Below, piece by piece: positions 33,319 to 45,183 of a stretch of DNA of 64,000 nucleotides (position 1 is the stretch's first letter; each line of letters opens with the position of its first letter). Source of the stretch: Russula earlei. Its lineage: Eukaryota; Basidiomycota; Agaricomycetes; Russulales; Russulaceae. The notes beneath the pieces are model-generated. The model did not search any database, was not told where the DNA came from, and was given only the letters and a program-made list of their open reading frames with translations. A program made the translations under genes and the position numbers. The stretch lies in the NCBI GenBank assembly GCA_025769875.1, contig JAGFNK010000017.1:1-64000 (forward strand), in the 5' to 3' direction.

Positions 33319-35619
33319 ATGCATCGCTTACGCCCATTGTCAAGAGGAGCATTCTTGAGACAATTATCATTATCTAGGTCATTGGCTTCATCTGTACCCT
33401 ATGCAAAGCCGACAGCGCTCGCTTTGGACGCACCCACACCCTCAGAGGAGTCTGAGGCTTTCGCCTCCCGCGTTGCTGCAGTAGAGACTTTCTTTTCCCA
33501 TCCACGTTTCTCAGGTCTCTTTCGACCATACACTGCGGCTGCTGTCGCCTCAAAGCAGGGTTCCCTACCCCCTTTACCTCTCCCCTCCACTCTACTCGCC
33601 GACAAGCTCTATGGTATTTTCGACAGTGCAGCCAAGGGAGGCAAGCCGGTGCATACGCTCGGCGCCATAGACCCCCTGCAGATGACCCAGATGGCGCGAT
33701 GGCTTGAGGTCGTGTACGTTTCTGGGTGGGCGGCCAGCAGCCTGCTCACGACGGCGAACAACGAAGTGGGACCGGACCTTGGGTGGGTAACGGTTGAAGT
33801 GCTCATGCGGGGTGCTTCTGCGTTCACTTTTTTTCTTTCTAATTCGTGAATACATAGAGATTACCCATACACCACAGTTCCAAATCAAGTCCATCGTCTC
33901 TTCCGTGCGCAGCAGCTTCATGATAGAAAACATTATGACGCACGGCTGGAAGCATCGCCGCAGGAACGCGCCAAGATGCCCTACATCGATTATTTGAGGC
34001 CGATAATTGCAGATGGGGATACCGGGTGAGTACCAACTCGAGACACTGCCCAACCAGGATCTAACCCTACCCGAGGCATGGTGGCACATCCGCAGTTATG
34101 AAACTCGTAAAGCTCTTTGCAGAGTCTGTAGGGGCTGTTTTTTTGGGGTTTTTAGTACTCGTGTTCACCAGCTGGTTATGTGCAGGGAGCGTCAGCCATT
34201 CATCTCGAGGACCAACTCCACGGGGGAAAGAAGGTAACTCCGGTCGATCTGCCCCCCTGCCTACCGTCTTCCTTCTATGCTCACCGCCAAGCATAGTGTG
34301 GCCACCTGTCAGGGAAAGTTGTCGTGCCTACCAGCGCGCACATCTCGCGCCTCGTGGCATCTCGCTTCCAGCTGGATCTCCTTCAACACACGATGCTACT
34401 CATCGCACGAACGGACGCCGAGTCCGCGCGCCTCCTTTCATCCACAATCGACGCTCGCGATCACCCATACATCAGGGGTGTGCGGACGCGCATGCCGGAT
34501 GGAGCACGCCGGCTCGCGCTTGCCGAGGTGCTCGATCGCGCGGAAGCAGAAGGGCAGAGCGGTGCAGAGATCGATGATCTCGAGGCAAAGTGGTTGTCCG
34601 GGGTCAAATTGACCACATTTGATGAAGGCAAGGCAGTCATTTAATTTTGGGTCTTCTTGCGCTAACGACGAGACTTTTATTTTGAACCAGCGGTCGAGCA
34701 TGCGATTCAGGTATCGAGCAACGTGCCCTCGCGCCAGAAGGTGGTTGCTTTCGAGCGCTATCGGATAGCAGCTGCTGGGAAATCGAACGCTGAGGCACGG
34801 GACATTGCTGCGGATATCGTTGGTTCTCAAATTGACTGGGACTGGGATCGTGTGTCGTCGTCCTCCCTTGTTGTCCTTTTCCTTTTTGACATGGACTTGT
34901 GGACACGTGAACATAGTGCCGCGCACTCGCGAAGGATATTATCATACCACCGGTGGTATTGATGCAGCAGTGTCCAGAGCGGTGGCATTTGCGCCCTACG
35001 CGGATATGATCTGGCTCGAAACCAAAACGCCCGATCTGAAGCAGGCTCGATCGTTCGCGCGTCGCATTCGCGAGAAGTTCCCTGGTAAATGGCTTGTCTA
35101 CAATCTCAGCCCGAGTTTCAACTGGAGCGCGCATGGATACTCAGGCTAGTCTCAACCCGGATTGTCCATTGTCAGATTGAAACGTACTGTACAGACGCTG
35201 ATTTAAAGCGCTTCATTTGGGACCTCGCCGAGGAGGGTTTCGTACTGCAGCTGGTCTCACTAGCTGGCCTGCATAGCAATGCCGTCGGTTTCGGTGCGTT
35301 CACTGCCTACTTTGTGAGTTCGATCGCTCGCTGACCCCTAACGGCTTCGGCGTAAAGCGGAGCTTGCTGAACAATTCAACTCGGGTGGCATGCTTGCTTA
35401 TGTGGATACGGTCCAGCGAAAAGAGAAAGAGAGTGGCTGCGACGTCCTTACACATCAAAAATGGTGCGTCCCTTGTTTTATTTCTGCCAATACATTTATC
35501 TTTTTCCTGATGTGTGCAGGAGTGGAGCGGACTACATCGATAGAATCTTGTCCACGCTGGCATCCGGATCATCGACTACATCTTCCCGGGGAAATGATTC
35601 AACCGAACGCTCGTTCTAG
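33319..35619 (+). CDS. Mitochondrial 2-methylisocitrate lyase / isocitrate lyase family (10 exons, 584 aa)
   Basis: The exons are 33319-33782, 33858-34025, 34076-34127, 34186-34233, 34297-34627, 34691-34849, 34917-35144, 35195-35293, 35358-35463 and 35520-35619. They sum to 585 codons with every junction in frame. The first ~25 residues ([20 protein letters not shown]) are Arg/Ser-rich without acidic residues, a mitochondrial presequence. Family blocks are [19 protein letters not shown], the active-site KKCGH spanning exons 4-5, [22 protein letters not shown] and LTHQKWSGADY. The HGGKKCGH context, the presequence and the absence of a peroxisomal SKL-type end favour 2-methylisocitrate lyase. 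That enzyme splits 2-methylisocitrate into pyruvate and succinate in propionyl-CoA detoxification. Glyoxylate-cycle isocitrate lyase is the alternative. Introns 5 and 7 appear to start with GC. Confidence 0.92.
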
Positions 35620-35879
35620 CTAGAATGTGTAGTGATCCCCTTATCAAAATTTTTTGAAAGCGTGTGTCATAGCCTTTTTTGGTACTAAGATCGTAAAGGG
35701 AAAGAACAGACGGAAATAAATAAAACACAGCATTCACGAACTTACCTTGCCTCGTAAACGGAGCCGCAAACCTACATTGAGTTTGGTCTTACATAAAAAG
35801 ACAGATGGCAAGCTCTAGTTATTATCTGCGCCTGTAACCTTCGTACACGCTCCTGAAGTGGCAAGTTCGCAAGTGAGAG
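35620..35879. other. Lyase gene 3' region
   Basis: AT-rich sequence with aataaataaaac near 35716, a possible polyadenylation region. No gene seen. Confidence 0.4.
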
Positions 35880-37400
35880 CGACATTGTGGAAGAAGAGGT
35901 AGCGACATACCTAATCGACAACCTCGTAAGAAGCAACCAGGGCACATGATGTCAGTCTCTTTGAGAGGGCCTGTGCCATTGGTGAGGATTCCAACAATCC
36001 AACCATCCCTGGTGAGGACGATGGACCCAGAGTCACCAGGATCAGAAAACTTGCTGTGCATCTTTTCATAGGGCAAGACAGCAATCTCAATGAAGGTGTG
36101 CTCAATGCCATAGTCAGTGTAGGTGTGGGTGAAGGACTCAGGACCATTGGTGCAACCAACAGTGGTCCCGTGGTCAACCCATTCTTCATGACAAGCAGGC
36201 ACTTCTCACTGTGGAAATTGAGGTGCTGAGGGTCACAGATCTCATTGTCCTGGACAATGCCATAGGCCTGGAGGAGACCATCAGGGGGGTACTAGTAATC
36301 CGATTGATCAACAGGTTGGGGGAACATTGTGTTGCCAAAGTTGGCAATTGAGAGGTTACCACCTGTGGAGGAAAGAAAAGTAATTGTCAGCTCTAGAAGA
36401 TGGGAGATGGAAAACACAACAAAAGATGAAGATGAGAGGTGGAAGAAGAGATGGAGACAAAGATGAACCAATGTAAACCTTGTTTCCCTTAAACGTAGAT
36501 TGGTCGACTTTTAAGGGAAACAATGTTTACATTGGATTGGTACATTGACCAATTCTGGTACATGCAGCTCAATCAGGGACCAATCATTGGTGAAATCATG
36601 GGGCTCAACTAATTCCTCAATCTTCTCAGAGTGACGTATGAAGCCAAGGATGTGCTGGTTAAGGGTGGTATGGTGCTTGGTGACCTCATGTGGATCACAT
36701 TCACCTCAATTGATCTTCCTCTTTGCCTTCACCACCAACTCCAAGTGCTCATTGAGCCTTTTGGTGGTCCTCCTGTTCTCTCCCTCATTGGACTTCCCCA
36801 GCCTGCCAAGCATGGCATTCCAGGCATCAACAGATTGGAGGAGGTCATCGATGGTGCCCATCATGGCCTTGATGGCATTGTTGTAGCCCTTGTTGCCAAG
36901 TGCAATGATGTCCTCTCGATCCTGGCTTTCCTTCCCACATGTCATGCCCGTGTTGGAGTAGAGAGGACAGGCAACATGGGCGCAGGTCAGGATGGTGGTG
37001 CACTTGTTGCATTTTGCTAAGGCAGAAGTAGAGAGTGGCTGTGCCCTTGAAGTGAGGGTACTTGAGGGGCATGATGGAGAGCGGTGCTGAAGGGCTTTCC
37101 CAGTTCAGGGATGTTATCAAGGAGGGGGTCCAACAAGAGGAGCTTAGGGCTGGTAGAAACAGAACATGTGACTACCAACTCAACAAAGGACACCTCAATG
37201 GCAGGGAAGCCAGCCTCAGTGAGGATCTTCTTGATGACATTGGCAGCAGCAATGGCAGTGCCATAGACAAGGGAGTGGGGCTGCACACTGATGGAGAGGT
37301 TGAGAGAAGGGCTTGGCCTCCCCAGTGTTGGCAGTTGCATCTTTTGTGGTGGGTTGAATTACTATAAAAGGTGATTCTGTTGGCTTAAATGACACCAAAT
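35880..37400 (-). pseudogene. Trypsin-like (GDSGS) serine protease family pseudogene
   Basis: Read right to left across frameshifts, it gives YGTAIAAANVIKKILTEAGF, KYPHFKGTATLYF, ALGNKGYNNAI, NDWSLIELHVPE, GGNLSIANFGNTMF and HSEKCLLVMKNG. It ends with FSDPGDSGSIVLTRDGWIVG, carrying the GDSG serine motif. The order matches a large family of uncharacterised Agaricomycete proteins whose C-terminal part resembles S1 peptidases. An intron-like gap (about 36365-36465) is retained. Several frame changes and an in-frame TGA (after KRKIN) inactivate it. The sequence is CpG-poor, like the transposons. Confidence 0.75.
36468..36535. repeat. Perfect-looking 22-23-bp hairpin
   Basis: The arm ccaatgtaaaccttgtttcc plus ctt pairs with the arm at 36513-36535 with one mismatch, around a ~22-base loop. 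It sits inside the protease pseudogene near an exon end and could be a tiny foldback insertion. Confidence 0.8.
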
Positions 37401-37702
37401 TATTTTCTCAATCATTTATTCAATCACTTATTTATTAGGTATCAGACAAATACAATGATACAAAAAATGTTTTCTATTGTGTGTAGAGGGAACAGCAGCA
37501 GATGAGGCTGCTAGAATATGTTGGAAATTTGGGAGGGTGATTATAATGGATTTTATTGCATTATATTATTTCAAGACCTGGTGCAAGGGAGGCAGTGGCA
37601 TTGAAGGAAGGAGGTTTGAGATGATGGTTCTGGGCACACATGTGCACATTCACAGCATGACAGCAGATATTGCATTGGGCTTGGCATGCTTGCCCAATCA
37701 TT

Positions 37703-38526
37703 CACCCCTGGCAATGGTTGGGAAATCAACTTATGTGAATGGCAAAACTGTAACATTTTGAATAACAAAATTTGTAGCAAACAATTTGTGAAATTTCATT
37801 TTAGATTTTGTTACAATAGATTCCTGTTACAAAATGATGAAATATGTAAATAGTATTGACAAAATTTTAGAACATACATTATGTTACCAAAATTGTAAAT
37901 TATTTTAAGATTTTGTGTGAAACAAATTGTGAAAATTTTGAAACTGCAAAATTTAGGTTTATGCTAGGTGAAAAATACTTTTGTGACTGACAAAAATTTG
38001 AATAACCAAAGTCAATGTTATGTTACAAAATTTCAGGGGAAATTTAGTTTATATTTGCTATATAGAATCCTTGTGACAAAATGATGAAACAAGATTATGA
38101 AAATTGTTGCCAAGGGAGGTTTGTAAGCTTTGTGGGCAAACCATGCCAATGGTACAGGAAGGAGTTTGTCATACCATTATTAATCATTTTGCAACAGAAT
38201 TTTATATAACAAAATATAAACCAAACTTTAAGATTTTTCCTCTGAAAATTTGTAACATAACATTGACTTTTATTATTCAAAAATGTTACACTTTTGTCAG
38301 TCACAGAAGGGTATTTTCCACCCAGCATAAACCCAAATTTTGCAGTTTCAATTTTTTCACAATTTTGTTTCACACAAAATCTTGAAAATAATAATTTACA
38401 ATTTTTGTAACAAAATCTAAAATGAAATTTCACAAATTGTTTGCTACAAATTTGTATCAAAATAATAAATTTTGTTGTTACAGTTTTGTCATTCACATAA
38501 GTTGATTTCACAACCAGTGGGGGGTG
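37703..38526. mobile_element. Foldback/MITE-like element with ~350-bp inverted arms
   Basis: The left arm (37703-38050) and right arm (38180-38526) are inverted copies over most of their length. Shared blocks include aaatcaacttatgtgaatg, agcaaacaatttgtgaaat, aaactgcaaaattt and gtcaatgttatgttaca. The outer ends are CACCCC and GGGGTG. The element is extremely AT-rich and CpG-free, with no transposase. Frames inside are artefacts of the repeats. Confidence 0.87.
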
Positions 38527-38788
38527 ATGGATGTCCATTTTATGCCAACTGAGTCGAGGCACTGGCATACTTGTTGGTAAGGTGGGTCACCTTGGGAATG
38601 TCATTTTCGTGACCATCCTGGAGGAGAATGTCAGTTGATATGTTACACTCACGACCTTACGAAGCACTCCACCACTAATGTATCTCTCATCTCATCTTTG
38701 CACCGCATTCCTTTCATTGCGTGCTCAAATGGGGCCTTACTCGCTATCTGCGCTCTGCTGGCCACTCCACAGCTCCTATATTCTCGCG

Positions 38789-38796
38789 TATAAAAG
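38789..38796 (+). promoter_or_regulatory. TATA box of the cerato-platanin gene
   Basis: TATAAAAG lies 75-82 bp upstream of the ATG at 38871. The context and distance fit a strong fungal core promoter. Confidence 0.7.
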
Positions 38797-38870
38797 TGCG
38801 TATTTTCTCTTCTCCGGGACCTCATCAGTCGCCTTCCAGTGACCTCCATCCTACCGACACCCTCACAACG

Positions 38871-39473
38871 ATGCTCTACACTACTTTTGTCCTTGCACTT
38901 CTCCTTGCGCCCTTTTCTCGTGCCCTGCCTCAGGTATCGCCCGCAGAGGCGGCCACGGCCACGACCACGTCTGCGTCGTCGTGGAGCGATCCCTCCTCAG
39001 ACTCTTGGTCTCCCACACCGCCGCCGACGACGACGACGACGATGATCACAACCCCAGACTGGTCGCCAAAGCCGCACGAGCCCGAGCCGAACGCGAACGC
39101 GCCAGCGCCGTCGCCGCTGCGCGCCACGTTCGACGCCGCGTTCGACGGCCCGAGCCTGTCGCTCGACAACGTCGCGTGCTCGAACGGGCCGAACGGCCTC
39201 CTCTCGCGCTTCCCGACCCTCGGCGACGTGCCCTCGTTCCCCTTCGTCGGCGGCGCGTTCGACGTCGCGTGGAACTCGCCCAACTGCGGCGCCTGCTGGA
39301 ACGTGACCAACCCGGCGACGGGCGTGTGGATCGCCCTCACCGCCGTCGATACCTCCGGCGCGGGATTCAACATCGCGGAGGAGGTCTTCAAGAAGTTGAG
39401 CGGTGGGCAGGTGGACCAGGGCGTGCTTGACGTCGTAGCTAGCAAAGTCTCGCCTTCTGTCTGTGGATTGTAA
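38871..39473 (+). CDS. Cerato-platanin family secreted protein (200 aa)
   Basis: A single-exon gene. It encodes a signal peptide (MLYTTFVLALLLAPFSRA), a linker of about 70 residues rich in S, T and P with a run of threonines, and a C-terminal cerato-platanin domain (about residues 83-200). The domain has the expected four cysteines: NVACSNG, the NCGACWNV pair, and SVCGL at the end. Typical blocks are FPTLGDVPSFPFVGGAF, TAVDTSGAGFNIAEEVF and the QGVLDVVASKV end. Cerato-platanins are small extracellular wall- and surface-associated proteins that bind chitin oligomers and can elicit plant responses. The long Thr/Pro linker is unusual for the family and may be O-glycosylated. CpG is abundant here, unlike the elements to the left. 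The first ATG after the TATA box was taken. Confidence 0.92.
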   Translation: MLYTTFVLALLLAPFSRALPQVSPAEAATATTTSASSWSDPSSDSWSPTPPPTTTTTMITTPDWSPKPHEPEPNANAPAPSPLRATFDAAFDGPSLSLDNVACSNGPNGLLSRFPTLGDVPSFPFVGGAFDVAWNSPNCGACWNVTNPATGVWIALTAVDTSGAGFNIAEEVFKKLSGGQVDQGVLDVVASKVSPSVCGL

Positions 39474-39842
39474 AAAAAAACCCCGCCCAGTGTCTTCATC
39501 TATTTCCTGATGCATCTGCATATCACTTGGATATATCTCTCCATATCTGTAACTTGTGTGCACTACTTTTTTAATATCAATTATGACCTTGCGTTATTCT
39601 TATCAAATTGGTTGCGTTGACGGACGTTTAGCCGAACTAGTGTAATTATTACCCACAAGAATTTTGTTGGTATTTTCCCCCAGCACGTGTACGGCAGGAT
39701 AGCGCGTGAAAGATAAATGTTCCTAACGTACAACTTTGTCACTATAAAATGGTATATACCGAATTAAACTAAATTCAAAGATAAAACATAGTCAATCCGG
39801 CTAACATGTAGTATATATACGATATTGTATCACAAACGGCGA
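39474..39842. other. Intergenic, convergent 3' ends
   Basis: AT-rich sequence between the convergent cerato-platanin and minus-strand genes. No gene seen. Confidence 0.6.
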
Positions 39843-42800
39843 TCATGCTCCAGGTGGGGGAGGCATTGGGCCGATGGTTTTACCCGTCCTTTCGTCTGGC
39901 GACGGTCGTGAATGTGTCGGGGCACGACCCAGCCGCGTGCGCGTACTTGTAGGCGAGACGCGCGAAGGATCGAAGGATGACGACGTAGGCGTTGCATGAC
40001 CTCCACCACCCATGAGCGTACTAGGACGCGCCACGGAGTCGGCGCGTGATCGTCTGCTCCGCATCGCAAGCTGTTCTGATGATGGCAGTGGACTATCCGT
40101 GCGTCTAGACTTGAGTATGGACTTTGGCGCGCCGACCTTCTCCCTCTCAGTCGCAGATGTCGCGGATGCTGGTGGAGGCGGCGTCGGCGGCGCGACGTCC
40201 ACATCGGTGAGCGAGGCGGTGGAGATCATGCGAGCAGTTTGCGAGGCCGTACGAGGCCGGTACGTGGTGTTAGGTGATAATACATGAACGGGGTAAGGTG
40301 ACTCTTGATTAAACAACATCGAGTTAATTGACGGGGTGCTGTGAGAATGTTGTATCTGAGCCGTCAATAGCGATGGGGTATCATAGTACAGTGTCTTTGG
40401 AGGAGGACGCTCAGAAGGTGAGGTTAGACTTGTGACTGATTCTCGGGATACAGTACACGGTTCGGGTGTTAAGGATTGAGGAGTTGATGTGCTCGATAAA
40501 CTTGGGACAGGGGGCGGCAGTTCGGTAGATGCGTACTCCGTTCCAGGTTGTGAAGCAGGGGTACTCCCCGTCCCCGAGCTAAAGGAGATCGAGGCCTTTC
40601 GACCCCTCTTCCACAGCGATTTGATACTTTTGACGGCATAAAGCGAGACACTGGCCCGGTTGTTCTTGCCCTCTTCTGTTGAGTCAAGCGAGAAACGGCT
40701 AGACGGAGGTCTTGATTCGGCGTCTACGTGGCCAGTAAGACTGACTTTATGACTAAGCGAGCTTCGAGAAGAACGTTGCTCAGGTGGTATATCGAAAGTG
40801 GAGCCCTTGGGTTTAGGGGGACGAAGTGGCGACGTCGGCGGAAATTGTGAAGAGGGGTATCTCCCGAAAGGGTCGGGGGACAGAGGAATGATAGGAGATG
40901 CTGCTGGCTTCCGTGATAAAGGAGAGTCGATTTCTGGGTATGCCGTGGATTCATATGATGCGGTGTGTGATGCGGTGTCCTGTATGGAAAATGCTTTCTT
41001 GTACGGAGACGGAGACGCTGGCACGGGACTCGAACCGCCGTTGAGAGAAAGTTTGGGTAGCACGAGAAAATTATCGGATTCGGGATCCAAAGTAGAGTTC
41101 GTCTTGACATGTTGCTGACTTGGCGAGTTTGGCACTGTAAGGGATACGGTGCTCGGTCTATTGGGAAGTCTATGAACACCAATGAGCGGAGAAACCTGGA
41201 AAAGAGGGGAGTAATCACTCGTTGCTGCCTTGTTCTGTTGGACCATGGACTGATGCATTGGAAGGGAAAGAGACCGAGTTTGCTGATGCAGGAGTCGGCC
41301 CATGGACCAATGGGGGTGGGGGTGGCCTTGTTTCAATCTGCAGACCACGCGGAGAGAACCGAACCAAAGTCTTTATGCACATGTCAGTTGGCGGAATTCA
41401 TTGGACACTGAAGGGTTATCGACACCTTTTCAATTTCATCTAGTTTGGCTTTGAATACATACTGGCTTCGCCGTCGATCGTTTGGGTCGCTCTCGTCAAA
41501 CTAAGTTACAATAGTCAGCATTAGCACAACAACACAACGAGGTGACATAAGCGACCGACCTCTCCCGAGTCTTCAAAATCTAATCCCAAATCTAGGTCGT
41601 CGTCAAAGACTGTACCGGTGCGTTTAGCTCCATCAGAAGGCGTCGGTACCCTAGAGCGTAAGTAGGGTAGTCGTGAAGAAGAACTGTCTGATGCAGGTAA
41701 GGGGCTGGGCTCCGCATAAATAGTCGTGCCCAAAGTGTAGGGGATGAGTGTGAGTGGTGGCGGGGGACCCTTCTTGGAAGCGCCGTTTGTCACGACGGGG
41801 AGCACATTGGCATCCGGCGGAGAGGAAGGGATATTTAAAGAGAGCTTTGGTCGTTCCTGGGATTCCCGCATGACATGAAGCACTTCCTCGTTGTTGCTGT
41901 TCGCCGAATTGTCCTCGGTCTCCGATTCTTCGGCAAATGGGACACTAGCACTGGTGGGATTAGGATCATCTACACTAGGAGGCGACTCTGTGAGGCGTGG
42001 ATGGCCCATTTCGTAACAGTCACCTCCTTCGTCAGTTGAAAGAAGAAATCGTGGAATTGCTTGTCGATCTACAAGCCTCAACGGCAAGGGCGCAACCTTC
42101 GGAGCATCTGCTTCGCTATCGCCTTGCGTAAGATACTCTGTCATGGGCGACGAGCCGGAATCACTTCCAGCGCGAGCACGCTCTTCCCGCTTTTGGTGGT
42201 TGAGCTTCCGGCTGCGAATCCAAGGTCCATACCATGCCGCCTTTCGCTTGTCGATGTCGAATTCAATTTTGGCAAGGATTGGGATGACAGAAGATGAGAT
42301 GAGTCCGGGGAGGTCAAGTATTGCAGCGTGAGAATGGGAGGGTAAAGAGGTGTCAAGTGTGTTAGTCTCTGACTGTGAAGTTTCTGAACGAGTGGGAGGG
42401 TTGGAGGACGCGGTAGACCCGGTGGGGGTGTGAGGGGGTGGAAAAGATTGAGGTGTGACACGGCCAGGGGAGATCAGAGGTCGAAGTGAGTTGGAGGATG
42501 ATGGGAAATCCTGGGGCTGAGGCAAGAGAGGAGAGGGAGGCCCCAGGTAGCTCAAACCGAGACCAGAAGGGGTATTGGGGGTCGTTACGCGAGAGTAGGT
42601 TTCGGCCTCAAACTTGGCCACTCTCGTCCAGAGGTGTTTCCAGATATCCTCTGAGAGTCTTGGACCTGGTTCGACCGGTGCGGTGAAATTTGCCTCCGGG
42701 TTGGGACTTTGTGCCGAAGAAACAAGGTAAAGAATCATGCCTGCGGTACTCGGGAGAGCGTACTCCTTGGCAATGGCCCATAGTTGAGTCTGTAGGGTGG

Positions 42801-43233
42801 GGAACAATGGCACAAGAGTACCACGCTCGAACTGGGGGTGGTACCCGGAGGCAGATGGAGGGGGAGGCGTGAGCTGAAAGCTCTCGGAAGAGTTAAAATC
42901 GTGGGGAATATCCGGTGGTGGGACGATGTGGAGGAGAAACCTGGAATGGAAAAAAGGAACCGGGGAATGGGAAGCTAATTGAGATGTGGATGGAGCAGGA
43001 GAACGGCGTGCTTCTGGAGTGAGAGGCTTAGGAGACAAGATGGAGTCGTTGCTTCCTTGTGAAAGAGGGACAGGAGCCGAAATCCCGAGGGCATTGGCAA
43101 GCTTGGCGAGGCGATGCGGAGGTATCGGAGAGCGAGGACGAGGCCAAGGTGGGGCGGCGCCGTTTGGGGAAAGAAGGGCGTGATCGTCATCAGACGCGTC
43201 CTGGGGATATCTGGACGCGTCCTCTGAGATCAT
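39843..43233 (-). CDS. Large low-complexity protein of unknown function (4 exons, 1064 aa)
   Basis: The exons in transcription order are 43233-41560, 41500-41426, 41337-41219 and 41169-39843. All junctions are GT-AG and in frame (558 + 25 + 482 codons including stop), so what might look like two genes is one. An ordered N-terminal part (RFLLHIVPPPDIPHDF, LFPTLQTQLWAIAKEYALPS, MILYLVSSAQ, DIWKHLWTRVAKFEAETYSR) is followed by IEFDIDKRKAAWYGPWIRSR. A YVFKAKLDEIEK piece in exon 2 and a long P/S/T-rich C-terminus follow, with basic patches such as IKSLWKRGRKAS and SILKSRRTDS. I do not recognise the family; it looks like a conserved basidiomycete orphan, possibly a regulatory or scaffold protein. 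A broken partial copy lies at 29285-29515. Confidence 0.8.
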
Positions 43234-44094
43234 TTGAAGAGAAAGTGATTAGGCCAAGGGCGACGACGACCAATGGGTTCGTAGTAGCGTAGCGTGGTGC
43301 AGAACGCCCAGTCCGTGTGCACGTGGTTGTCATATCATCAAGGGGTCGTCCCTGTGAGGTTGGCACCACAGTATCTCACAGAGCAAATGTCTCGTTTTAT
43401 TCGCTTAGATATATTATAAAAATGCAGCGAAAACAAAAACAAAAAAACAAACAAACAAACATCAAACCGGGGTCAGGGACACGGTCCATACCGAGAGCGA
43501 ATGTTCTGATATATTGATATGAGTCCGATTACCACGCTGCGTGAGCTCGATTGCCGTTGGTTCGTTATCGGAGATGAGGGAATTTCTTTTCCATTCATTG
43601 CATTCGATGAACCGGAGATCAGCCGTTCCTGCCCGTGGTATCGCAGAACCCATCGCAGAGCACCTTTCCTTTCCTTTCGATGCGTCGAGATATCGATGGG
43701 TGGGTGGCGTTCCCGGCTGTCATCGTCCATGACACTCGCGTGATGGGAAGCGAGACATTTGGATCGGCACCGGTCTCTCACAGGCGCCTGATTTTTACCA
43801 TATACAAGGCAATTTGGCCGACCTCGCTCCGCGTTCGCGCTCGGTAACGACAGAGAGAGGAAGAGTGTGTGTGAGAATGCGTGAGAAATAAAAAACATCG
43901 TTCGGTTTGGGAACGACGTAAAGGTCGGTCCAGAATCCCGCCGACCCCATCTCCTCTCCCTTTCGACTCGAGCCTGACCGACTCCATTTTCCTTCCTCTT
44001 CTCCCTTGCTACTTTTCTTCTCCTCTTCTCTCTTCTCCTGTTTTTCTTTTTCTTATAAACTCATATCACCGTACTCTCTCTCCTCTTTCACCTC
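43234..44094. promoter_or_regulatory. Shared upstream region of two divergent genes
   Basis: 861 bp separate the starts of the minus-strand 1064-residue gene and the plus-strand bHLH gene. A TATA-like ttataaac at 44053-44060 and long C/T tracts precede the bHLH ATG. Short frames inside are not convincing. Confidence 0.5.
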
Positions 44095-45183
44095 ATGGAC
44101 CATCACGAAGGCCACAACAATGCCAACTTGCCTCATGGCACCCCATACGGCTTTTATCCGACCGAGCAGGAGGCGAATTTCGACATGGTCTACCCACAGC
44201 AAGGCATCAACACCTATCCAGTCGTGCCCCCCGCCCCTCCCCCGCGTGGGTATCTGCCTCTCCCGTTCATCCTCGTGTTCTCATTTCTAAAATAATATCC
44301 ACTAACCTCCCCCCCCCCCCTTTCAGAACTCCAGCAGGCTTTTCAGATGCGGCCCATGAGCCTCATGGCAAACACGCATCATCCCCAGTATGACAGCGGC
44401 CACGAGTTTAGCTCGTCCCCGCCTGCCCAGAGTGCTGGCCTCATGATGGAAGCTGGCCCGCCTCCCTCCCCAGATATGTACGGCCCTCTCTCCCCCCCCA
44501 TCTCCGGCTCCGATACCTCTGCCGAGGGAGCCTATCACTCTCGGAACAGCAGTACCTCGTCCTCCCGCGCCAACAGTCTCGTCCACAGAAATCCTTTACG
44601 TTATAATCCCACTCCCTCCCCATCTAGTTCATCTGGGCGTCGTAGAGGCAGATCCTTTGGCGATTCCGACGAGGACATGGGTGTTAACATCGCTGAGAGT
44701 ATCGCATACACAAGGAAGGAGGCAACCCGTCGTCAACGCATCGAGGCAGAACAACGAAGGCGTGATGAACTCAGGGACGGCTATGCTCGTCTGAAGGATG
44801 TCCTCCCTGTGTCAAACCAAAAGAGCAGTAAGGTCTCCCTCCTCGAGAGAGGTATCATCTTTTTATTTCATACTTCAACCACGAATCGTGACTAATGTGT
44901 CCGCCACTTAGCAACCAACCACATCGTGCAGCTCGAGAAATTGAATCAGCAGTTGCAGAAAAAGATCCTGGGCTTGAACGCCGAGATTGCACGGCTACAG
45001 AATCTTAACGAGAAGATATCTCTCAATAATGCAAACACCCCTTCTCCGGGCGTGTCGATGGGTGTCGATAGCCGTCCCCTATCCCCCCCTCCAGAGGCCT
45101 CGAATCTCTCACAGCTCACCTCTGTCTCGGGACAAGAACCTCCCCGAGAGGATTCTCCCCCATCATCCGATGGTGACTTCTGA
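44095..45183 (+). CDS. bHLH-zipper transcription factor (3 exons, 315 aa)
   Basis: The exons are 44095-44245, 44327-44851 and 44912-45183, in frame with GT-AG introns; the first acceptor follows a run of 14 C. The N-terminal ~175 residues are P/S/H/Q-rich, activation-domain-like. The basic region (TRRQRIEAEQRRRDELRDGY) and helix-loop-helix occupy about residues 180-228. They run into ATNHIVQLEKLNQQLQ and a heptad-like Leu/Ile stretch (about 235-260), suggesting a Max-like zipper. The conserved Glu and Arg of E-box binders are present, but the usual contact His is replaced by Arg. The C-terminal tail is S/P-rich. It should be nuclear and dimeric. A paralogue with a nearly identical bHLH core lies 5.5 kb downstream, so the pair could heterodimerise. 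Confidence 0.9.

Noticed and set aside
38095..38568. 157-codon ORF in AT-rich DNA
   Set aside because: It is created by the foldback arm; the opposite arm gives mirrored frames, and composition is F/K/N-biased without a domain.
38930..39563. Long ORFs opposite the cerato-platanin gene
   Set aside because: GC-rich antisense shadows; the sense frame has signal peptide, cysteines and family motifs.
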